Assembly: GCA_027486935.1 (NCBI GenBank)
Contig: JAIXOF010000120.1
Coordinates: forward strand, 50,815 to 114,814
Source: Cyanobium sp. C1_MAG_00004
GTDB taxonomy: Bacteria > Cyanobacteriota > Cyanobacteriia > PCC-6307 > Cyanobiaceae
Direction: 5' to 3'
Length of the DNA: 64,000 bases
Below, piece by piece: positions 29,209 through 35,635 of the stretch (positions are counted from its first letter, which is position 1; each line of letters starts with the position of its first letter). A program made the position numbers and the translations under genes. The notes below the pieces were generated by a model. It saw only the letters and a list, made by a program, of their open reading frames with translations, was not told where the DNA came from and did not search any database.

Positions 29209-29217
29209 ACCGCTGGT

Positions 29218-29538
29218 TCAGTCGCACTTGTACATGCAGGGGTCCAGGGTGCCTGCGGATTCCGGAATCGTCATGCGGTATCCGTGCCCGTAACAGGGGC
29301 AGCGTCCACTTTTCGTTTCGCTGCCGCGCTGCATTCCCCCGGCCGTCGTCTCCAGTTCCTGATCGCTGAGGGCCAGCCGCGGACGGACCTGGCTCTGGTT
29401 GAGATCGGACTGGGTGATCAAAAACCCCGCCTCGCGGGCGATGGCCACCACGTCGGCACCGTTGGCCTGGAGCCTCTGTTTGAGGGTGTTGTCGGTTGCA
29501 AGCCTGGCCAGAAAGGCACGCAGTTGGTCCTCTGACAT
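29218..29538 (-). CDS. Nif11-type leader peptide precursor (prochlorosin-like secreted peptide)
   Basis: 106-residue precursor. Residues 1-68 are a Nif11-like leader: MSEDQLRAFLARLATDN at the start, VVAIAREAGFLITQSDLN in the middle, and SDQELETTAGG ending in the double glycine where such leaders are cut. The 38-residue core that follows has four cysteines (core positions 12, 14, 33, 37; CPCYGHGY and PCMYKC), three serines and three threonines. Nif11 leaders precede ribosomal peptide products in picocyanobacteria (prochlorosins). No LanM-type synthetase is present in the window, so the core may be disulfide-bonded, modified in trans, or unmodified. Start at ATG 29538; ATG 29565 would add nine off-pattern residues. 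Last gene of the export operon, 52 bp after hlyD. The name Nif11 does not imply nitrogen fixation. Confidence 0.85.
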   Translation of the reverse strand: MSEDQLRAFLARLATDNTLKQRLQANGADVVAIAREAGFLITQSDLNQSQVRPRLALSDQELETTAGGMQRGSETKSGRCPCYGHGYRMTIPESAGTLDPCMYKCD

Positions 29539-29590
29539 GGATTCAGAGCGGCTGATGCATAGCAACGCTAGGTCGAATCAGTTCAGCTGC

Positions 29591-30754
29591 TCATAGTTTG
29601 CGCAGCGATTCGCTCTTGTCGCGCATGCTGCTCAGCAGCAGCTGCAGGTAGGTGACCTTGCGCAGTTTGATGTTGGCGGTAAGGCTCATGCCGGCCTGCA
29701 GGGCCAGGCTCTGGCCGCTGCGCAGTTTGAGTTGCTGGTCGCTGAGGCTGATGGTGGCGGGGAAGCGGTAGGTGGTTTTCAGCTGGTCCGGGGGCAGGGC
29801 ATCGGAGCCGACCTGGGTCACCGAACCGCGCAGCACGCCGAAGTCGCTGGCGGGGAACGAGTCGATGCTGATGTCGACCTGCTGACCCTTGCGGATGAAG
29901 CCGATCTTGTCGCTGTTGATTTCGACCGCAGCCCGCAAGCGGTCAAAGGGCACCACCTGCATCACCGGTTCGCTGCCCTGGGCGACGAAGCCAGCGCCGG
30001 TGGGCTTGAGGTTGAACACCACCCCGTTCACCGGTGAGCGCACGTCCTGGTAGCGAATCGCCATGTTGGATTCCGACATCCGGGCCCGCAGATCGGCCAG
30101 CCCGCTCTCCAGTTCCTGGATCTGCTGCTGCAGGATCGCGGTTTGACGGCGACGGTCCATGCGCAGGCGCTGCAGCTGACCCTCGGCCTCCTGCACCTTG
30201 TTGGCCTGTTGCAGGCTCTGCAGCTCGGCAACGGCTCCCTGTTGTTGCAGGTTGTCGAGCCGGCTCGAGATCGTGCGCTCCAGGCCCAGGTTCTTGCTGG
30301 TCGTCAGCTGTTCGCTGGCGTTGACATCCAGGTAGCGCTGCAGTTCCAGCTGTTTGAGCAGCAGTTGTTGTTGTTTGGCGACCAGTGATTTGCGCAGTTC
30401 CTGGTCCTTGCTGGACGCGGCTTCGTTGTCCAGCCGCAGCAGCACCTGCCCTTTGCTGACCTTTTCGCCTTCCTTGACCAGCATCTGCCGCAGCACGCCG
30501 CCCACCGGCATTTGGATGGTGTTGACCTCGCCGATCGGCTCGAGCTTGCCGGGGGCGACCACGACTTCTTCGGTTTGGGCGAGGGCCAGCCAGGCGACAG
30601 CCGCCCCGGTGGTCCCCAGCAGCACCCAGATGATCGTGCGCACCAGAAAGCGGGACTGCTGCAGCCCCATCTCGGCGGCGTTTGAGGCAACGCGGCGCTC
30701 GAGCGCGTTCTGGGCAGCGCGCACCAGCGCACCCGGTCGGACAGAAGGGGGCAT
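29591..30754 (-). CDS. HlyD-family periplasmic adaptor of a type I secretion system
   Basis: 387 residues. One membrane helix near residues 40-60 (IIWVLLGTTGAAVAWLALA), then the lipoyl/biotinyl half-motif VVVAPGKLEPIGEVNTIQMPVGGVL, a long coiled-coil hairpin (residues 110-240), the second lipoyl half with VRSPVNGVVFNL, and a C-terminal beta domain. It links the inner-membrane ABC exporter to an outer-membrane channel, which is not encoded here and is presumably TolC-like elsewhere. The start overlaps the ABC gene stop as TGATG, so synthesis of the two is coupled. Confidence 0.93.
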   Translation of the reverse strand: MPPSVRPGALVRAAQNALERRVASNAAEMGLQQSRFLVRTIIWVLLGTTGAAVAWLALAQTEEVVVAPGKLEPIGEVNTIQMPVGGVLRQMLVKEGEKVSKGQVLLRLDNEAASSKDQELRKSLVAKQQQLLLKQLELQRYLDVNASEQLTTSKNLGLERTISSRLDNLQQQGAVAELQSLQQANKVQEAEGQLQRLRMDRRRQTAILQQQIQELESGLADLRARMSESNMAIRYQDVRSPVNGVVFNLKPTGAGFVAQGSEPVMQVVPFDRLRAAVEINSDKIGFIRKGQQVDISIDSFPASDFGVLRGSVTQVGSDALPPDQLKTTYRFPATISLSDQQLKLRSGQSLALQAGMSLTANIKLRKVTYLQLLLSSMRDKSESLRKL

Positions 30755-33714
30755 CAGCTGGACTCCTGCTGGCGGTAGAGGGCGTAGTAGCGCCCGCGCT
30801 GTTCGATCAGCGCATCGTGGGTGCCGACTTCGGCGACGGCACCCTCGTGCAACATCACGATGCGGTCGGCCCGGCGAATCGTGGACAGCCGGTGGGTGAT
30901 GAAGAACACCGTGCAGTGCTGCAGGTTGTCGAGCAGGTTGTCGCAGACCCGGCGCTCGGTGTCGTAGTCGAGGGCGCTGGTGGCTTCATCGAGCACCAGC
31001 AGGCGCGGCTTTGACAGCAGGGTGCGGGCCAGGGCCAGGCGCTGACGCTGGCCACCCGACAGGTTGGCGCCCCGTTCGCCCACGTTGGCGCTGTAGCCCC
31101 CGGGCAATTCCATGATGAAGTCATGGGCGCAGGCCAGCCGGGCTGCCTCGACAATCGCATCGCTGGTGGCATCCGGATCGGTCAGGGCGATGTTCTCGGC
31201 CACGGAGCCGGTGAACAGCAGCGGCTCCTGGGGCACGATGCCGATCTGGCGGCGCAGCGAATAGAGCTCCACCTTGTCGATGTCGTAGCCATCGACAAAC
31301 ACCCGCCCGCTGTTGGGGGCATAGAGCCGTGACAGCATTTTGGTGAGCGTGCTTTTGCCGCTGCCGCTCTGACCCACCACGCCCACAAAGGTGCCAGCGG
31401 GGATGGTCAGGTCGATGTGGTTGAGGGTCAGGGCGCCGCCCTGCTGAAAGGAGAAACACACCTGGTCAAAGCGCACCTCGCCGGCGATGGGGGGCAGAGG
31501 GATCTTGGCCTTGTCAGCGTCGTCCGATTCTTCAGGGGTGTCGACCACATCGGCCAGGCGCTCAAACGAGACCTTCAGTTCCTGGATGTTCTGCCAGATC
31601 GAGGAGAGGCGCAGCAGCGGTTGGGTCACATAACCGGAGATGATGCGAAAGGCGATCAGTTGGCCCAGGCTCATCTCGCCCTTGAGCACCAACGTGGCGC
31701 CCACCCAGAGCACCAGCAGCTGCGACAGCTTCTGCAGCACCTGGGAGGTTTCGCTGATCGCGGTGCCGGTGATCGTTTTCTCGAACGATCGGGCGATGTA
31801 GTTGCTGTAGAGGCTCTGCCACTTCCAGCGGCTGATCATCTCGACGTTCTGGGCCTTGACCGTCTGAATACCGGTCAGCACCTCCACCAGATGGCTCTGG
31901 GTGCGGGCGTTCTCCTGGGCGGTGTCGCGGTACTGGCGCCGAAACAGCGGCGCCCCGATCACCGTCAGCCCCACCTGAATCGGCAACACACACAGGGCGA
32001 TCAGGGTGAGCAGCCAGCTGTAAAGCACCATCACGATGATGTAGATCACCGAAAAGGCGGTATCCAGCAGGGTCGTCAGCGCCTGGCCTGTCAAAAAATT
32101 GCGGATCTTCTCGAGCTCGGCGATGCGGGTGCCCAGTTCACCCACCGGGCGCCGGTCGAAGTAATTGAGCGGCAGGCGCAGCAGGTGGTCGATCACCTCG
32201 GCACCCAGGCGCATGTCGATGCGGTTGGTGGTTTCGGTGAACAAAAACGTGCGCAGGGCGCCGATCAGGCCTTCCAGCAGGGTGACCACCACCAGGGCAA
32301 TGCCCAGCACCTGCAGCGTGTCCAGGCTGCGCTGGCTGATCACCTTGTCGATGATCACCTGGATCAGCAGGGGGTTGGCCAGGCTGAACAGCTGCACCAC
32401 AAACGAGGCCAGCAGCACCTGGCCCAGGATTCCCCGGTAGCGCTTGAGCGCCGGCCAGAACCAGTTGAAGCCAAAACGCTGCTCGGGGGTGCCGGTGCGC
32501 CGCTCCAACAGCAGAAACTCAATGCCCTCGGGGAACACCTCGGGCAGGTCGGCCGGCGGCACCACCACCAGGCCATCGCGGGGCGAGGCCACGTGCAACC
32601 CCTGGGCGTTGGCGGCGCGCACCAGCGCGTACCCCTGCTTCCAGGGAATCAGGGCGGGGGTCTGCAGCCGTGTGCCCTGGCTGGCGGGCACGCGCACACC
32701 GCTGACGTGCAGGCCCATCATCGCGGCGATGTTGCCGCACAGTTGCATGTCGGGGGCCTGGCCGCGCCGCAGGGCATCGCGCAGGATCTTTTCGATCGCG
32801 TCGCGGCGAAAGGGGAGCTTCAGCTCGGCCGCCAGCATCTGGAAGCAGGCCAGGGTTTCCTCGAGGGGTCCCTCAGCGCGCTGGAGCCGGAAGGGCACCT
32901 GATCGCGCTGGCCAAGATCCAAACCAGAGGCGAGCGGCGGGCCACCCGAGGCCGGCACCAAGGCGGTGGCCGATGACGCTGCAACGGCGCCATCGTGCAC
33001 CAGCTCGCTCTCCACAACGGCGGCGGGCTCTGCAATCGCGGCGTACCAATCGAGCGGCACCCCGATCAACCGGGGCGGCATCGGGGGATTGGCCTGGGGC
33101 ACACCCGCCTGGGGATCGAGCCGGGCGGCGATCGGGTGGTGGGGCAGGTTGTGGCTGGCGGCCAGCAGCACCACATCCGGATGCAGTTGGGCCAGCCCAT
33201 CAGCTGTGGGCTGAATCAACTGGGCCGCCGTTCGCACCCGCTCCATCTCATGGAGCGCACTGACCCTTTGATGGGGTTGGGCGGCCAGCACCTGCTCCAC
33301 CAGCGCCAACAGTTCTGCTGTGAACAGATGGCCTGCACACCAGCTGGCAAAGGAGGGCTCAGTGCTGAGCAGCTCCAGCACCATTGCATCGGGGATCACC
33401 CAGGCCTGAAGCGGCCCGGCCGCACTCACCGACTCGCAGGCTTGGGTCCGCAACAGCGAGGCGAGGCCCACAAACGAGCCCGCAGCCAGCTTCTCGACCG
33501 TGCAGAGGCGGCCACCGTCGCGGCTGAGCAGACGGGCCTGCCCCTCAACCAGCAGCACCACCTCGCTGGGGATCAGATCGGCCTTGCTGAGCTCTTGGCC
33601 CGTGGTGAAGCTGCGCAGCTCAGATCGGGACTGGAGGGCCTGGCGGCCAGCCTCTGAGAGGGACGCAAAGGCGGGATGGTTGCTGAGCACCGCGTGGGGG
33701 GGAGCCTGGGTCAT
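30754..33714 (-). CDS. Peptide ABC exporter with cNMP-like and degenerate C39 domains (HlyB/HetC-like)
   Basis: 986 residues from ATG 33714. Domain order: a cyclic-nucleotide-binding-like domain (about 15-125); a linker to 280; a C39-peptidase-like domain (283-405) in which EETLACFQML replaces the usual DCGxxCLxMI and WKQGYALV replaces the His block, so the catalytic Cys and His are absent; six-helix ABC transmembrane domain (about 420-720); and ATPase with Walker A GQSGSGKST (781-789), LSGGQ (885-889), VLDEATSALD and His941. The phosphate-binding cassette of the N-terminal domain (GSFVGLASLL) lacks the canonical Glu, so cAMP binding is doubtful. The layout resembles HetC and related cyanobacterial exporters. 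It overlaps ppiC by ATGA and hlyD by TGATG. Likely substrate: the Nif11-type peptide. Confidence 0.9.
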   Translation of the reverse strand: MTQAPPHAVLSNHPAFASLSEAGRQALQSRSELRSFTTGQELSKADLIPSEVVLLVEGQARLLSRDGGRLCTVEKLAAGSFVGLASLLRTQACESVSAAGPLQAWVIPDAMVLELLSTEPSFASWCAGHLFTAELLALVEQVLAAQPHQRVSALHEMERVRTAAQLIQPTADGLAQLHPDVVLLAASHNLPHHPIAARLDPQAGVPQANPPMPPRLIGVPLDWYAAIAEPAAVVESELVHDGAVAASSATALVPASGGPPLASGLDLGQRDQVPFRLQRAEGPLEETLACFQMLAAELKLPFRRDAIEKILRDALRRGQAPDMQLCGNIAAMMGLHVSGVRVPASQGTRLQTPALIPWKQGYALVRAANAQGLHVASPRDGLVVVPPADLPEVFPEGIEFLLLERRTGTPEQRFGFNWFWPALKRYRGILGQVLLASFVVQLFSLANPLLIQVIIDKVISQRSLDTLQVLGIALVVVTLLEGLIGALRTFLFTETTNRIDMRLGAEVIDHLLRLPLNYFDRRPVGELGTRIAELEKIRNFLTGQALTTLLDTAFSVIYIIVMVLYSWLLTLIALCVLPIQVGLTVIGAPLFRRQYRDTAQENARTQSHLVEVLTGIQTVKAQNVEMISRWKWQSLYSNYIARSFEKTITGTAISETSQVLQKLSQLLVLWVGATLVLKGEMSLGQLIAFRIISGYVTQPLLRLSSIWQNIQELKVSFERLADVVDTPEESDDADKAKIPLPPIAGEVRFDQVCFSFQQGGALTLNHIDLTIPAGTFVGVVGQSGSGKSTLTKMLSRLYAPNSGRVFVDGYDIDKVELYSLRRQIGIVPQEPLLFTGSVAENIALTDPDATSDAIVEAARLACAHDFIMELPGGYSANVGERGANLSGGQRQRLALARTLLSKPRLLVLDEATSALDYDTERRVCDNLLDNLQHCTVFFITHRLSTIRRADRIVMLHEGAVAEVGTHDALIEQRGRYYALYRQQESS

Positions 33715-34514
33715 TGGGGCTGAACGGCGACGGGGGCCAGCAGCTGGGGCCGCAGCTGCTCCAGACGGGCATCCACGGCCTGCTCGAGCCACTGCTCGAA
33801 CAGTTCCTGACCCATCTGCAGGGCCATCGCCTCATCAAACGTGGCGGGGGTGAGGGATTCGAGCCGGCACAGGAGCCACCATTGCTCGATCCGGAAGGGT
33901 TCCTGAACCACGCCGATGGGTGCGGTGCGTAGCCGTTCCACCAACTGGGGATGGGCCTGGGTGAGGGACACCGGGCCCACGATGCCGCGGGTGGCCCGCT
34001 CTGGCCCCTCGGCGTACTGGGCTGCCAGATCGGCAAAGGTGGCTTCACCGTCTTGAAGCTGGAAATAGAGCTCCCGGGCCAGCCCCTCATCCTCGAGGCG
34101 CAGCAAGCTGTACACCACCCGATCGAGCTGCTGCTTGCGATCGAGAAAGCGGGCCTCGGCCTTGGGGCGATACAGCCGCTCACAGTGGCGGCGCAGGCGG
34201 ATCGGGAGCTCTACCTGCAGCGCCAGGGCCTCGGGGGTGAGCAGGTTGGCGATGCGGAATCGCTCGATGGCCTCTGTGTTGGCCAGCCGGCGCTCCTGGG
34301 CAAAGGCCATCAGGGCCTGATGGCGCTCCTCGTCGCTGAGCTCCTCGCCCGTGATGGCCTGCGCCATCAGGCCCTGGCGCAGGTAGGCCCTGAGCAGGCC
34401 ATGGTGAGCCAGCGACGCCAGCGACGCCAGCGACGCCAGGGGGAGAGCAGAACCGGGTTCACCCGTGGACAGGTTGGACAAACCAAGGGAACCAAGCTGG
34501 TCCATCTTGCCCAC
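33711..34514 (-). CDS. PpiC/SurA-like peptidyl-prolyl isomerase of the export operon
   Basis: 267 residues from GTG 34514 (ATG 34505 also possible). An N-terminal segment contains a short LAS repeat coded by three copies of a 9 bp unit (34411-34437). A SurA-like helical region follows (EELSDEERHQALMAFAQERRL), then a parvulin-type segment with ATFADLAAQYAEGPERATRGIVGPVSL, IGVVQEPFRIEQWWLLCRLE and a C-terminal helix. No signal peptide is evident, so it may act on the cytosolic side as a chaperone for the exported peptide; this is inference. Proteins of this type commonly precede HlyB/HlyD genes in picocyanobacteria. First gene of the four-gene unit. Confidence 0.8.
   Translation of the reverse strand: MGKMDQLGSLGLSNLSTGEPGSALPLASLASLASLAHHGLLRAYLRQGLMAQAITGEELSDEERHQALMAFAQERRLANTEAIERFRIANLLTPEALALQVELPIRLRRHCERLYRPKAEARFLDRKQQLDRVVYSLLRLEDEGLARELYFQLQDGEATFADLAAQYAEGPERATRGIVGPVSLTQAHPQLVERLRTAPIGVVQEPFRIEQWWLLCRLESLTPATFDEAMALQMGQELFEQWLEQAVDARLEQLRPQLLAPVAVQPQ
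34411..34437. repeat. Three tandem copies of a 9 bp unit inside ppiC
   Basis: Unit AGCGACGCC repeated three times in a row at 34411, 34420 and 34429, coding for the repeated Leu-Ala-Ser tripeptide on the minus strand near the N-terminus of the isomerase. It is in frame, so copy-number change would alter length by three residues per unit. Not a CRISPR. Confidence 0.85.
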
Positions 34515-34708
34515 AAATGCCCTCGTTGCTCAACGCGGAAGCCCCGCAGCCGCAGCATTGACGCCTGGGTAGGCGAGAGCACCATCGGGGCCGTGTTCGC
34601 GGCGTTAGACAGACCCAGGTCGCTGCCGCTGTGCTGCGGATCGGGCAGATGGTCCAGTTCCAGGGCTTGATGGGTGGCGATGTAGACGCCGTGGGTGACT
34701 CCGACGCA
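34515..34708. other. Intergenic region upstream of the peptide-export operon, with coding-like remnant
   Basis: 194 bp between ppiC and the DUF4434 gene, presumably holding the promoter of the export operon (minus strand). No convincing -10/-35 pair was found. On the minus strand the frame directly after the DUF4434 stop stays open to about 34545 and reads as ordinary protein sequence (GVTHGVYIATHQALELDHL, then NAANTAPMVLSPTQASMLRL), but has no start codon near its beginning. It may be an eroded gene end or chance in high-GC DNA. Confidence 0.4.
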
Positions 34709-35635
34709 TCACTCGCTTAGGGCAACGGCCCAGGTCAGATACTGCAGGGCAAAGACCGCATTGGGGTGGCAGGCCACCGGTGGCTGGGGCGGGGCCGGCA
34801 CCGCCTTGAAGGGTGCGCCCGCTGCCGAGGTCTGGCGAAAGGCTTCGCGCACGATGCCCACCGGACAGGGCAACGCCTGCAGGTAGGCCTGCCGCACCAG
34901 GGCTGGCAGTTCGGCGATGCCTTCGCCGTCCTGCCACCACACCTGCAGGCCGGCGTCCTGCAACTGCTGCAGCCAGGCGCCGTTGGCGTCGGGTGACAGC
35001 TGGCCGGTGCTGTAAGCGCTGATGTGCAGGGGTTGGTCGAGGCGGGCGGCCAGCTGCTGCAGTTGGCTGCGGATTGCCGCGCGCCGCGGCGCCTCGGCGA
35101 ACAACCGATCGGACAGCTCGGCCGGCAGGTACCAGCCGGCCACCGGCAGACCCAGCTGGCGCAGCCGGGGCTGCAAGCGCTGCTGCTGGGCCAGGGACTG
35201 GCGCTGCAGCCCTGCCCAGTAGTCGTTGAAGCGGTCCTTCCAGCCCGGTTGCAGCACCGTCTGGAAATAGGCCGGGTCGGCCGCCAGGCCGACCACCAGG
35301 GCCAGCCCCTGGCGATGGGCTTCGGCCAGGCTCGCCAGCAGCCAGTCGTCCTGCTCGAAGCGTTCGTCGCCGTAGGCGCTCCACTGCACGATCACCCGGT
35401 CAAAACCGCGGGCCCGGGCCTGCTGCCAGATCTGCTGCCACTGCTGCCGGTTGAGGCTGCGGTCGCGGTTGAGGGGCTGGTAAAAAACGGTCCCGGCAGC
35501 GGCCGGCAGGGCCAGGCCCGCTGCCAGGCCGCTCGCCAGGCCCGCCCCCAGGGCAAGGCTGAGCACAAGCCGCCGCAGCAAGGGTCGCAGCAACGGTCGC
35601 AGCAACGGTGGGCGGGTCATCGAACGACCGGTCAT
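34709..35635 (-). CDS. DUF4434-family exported protein, probable glycan hydrolase of the Nfr cassette
   Basis: 308 residues from ATG 35635. A signal peptide (to about residue 47) begins with a repeated LLRP motif coded by a 12 bp tandem repeat (35583-35606). The mature protein starts FYQPLNRDRSLNRQQWQQIW and continues GFDRVIVQWSAYGDERF, the DUF4434 pattern, with a TIM-barrel-like course. GWYLPAELSDRLF holds a glutamate (Glu173) placed like a glycosidase acid/base, and WWQDGEGI adds acidic residues. A DUF4434-type protein is encoded beside nfrA/nfrB in enterobacteria, where a glycan-trimming role similar to BcsZ has been suspected. Its start overlaps the nfrA-like stop as ATGA. Periplasmic by signal peptide. 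Confidence 0.75.
   Translation of the reverse strand: MTGRSMTRPPLLRPLLRPLLRRLVLSLALGAGLASGLAAGLALPAAAGTVFYQPLNRDRSLNRQQWQQIWQQARARGFDRVIVQWSAYGDERFEQDDWLLASLAEAHRQGLALVVGLAADPAYFQTVLQPGWKDRFNDYWAGLQRQSLAQQQRLQPRLRQLGLPVAGWYLPAELSDRLFAEAPRRAAIRSQLQQLAARLDQPLHISAYSTGQLSPDANGAWLQQLQDAGLQVWWQDGEGIAELPALVRQAYLQALPCPVGIVREAFRQTSAAGAPFKAVPAPPQPPVACHPNAVFALQYLTWAVALSE
35583..35606. repeat. Two tandem copies of a 12 bp unit in a signal-peptide region
   Basis: GGTCGCAGCAAC occurs twice in a row, flanked by degenerate copies, coding for the LLRP repeats before the hydrophobic core of the signal peptide of the DUF4434 protein. In-frame, so it tolerates copy-number change. Confidence 0.8.

Noticed and set aside
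29218..34514. Complete lanthipeptide cluster
   Set aside because: No LanM or other lanthionine-forming enzyme is encoded nearby, so only precursor plus export genes are claimed.
34411..35606. Short tandem repeats considered as a CRISPR array
   Set aside because: Units are 9 and 12 bp, directly adjacent with no spacers, and lie in coding frames. No cas gene is present.
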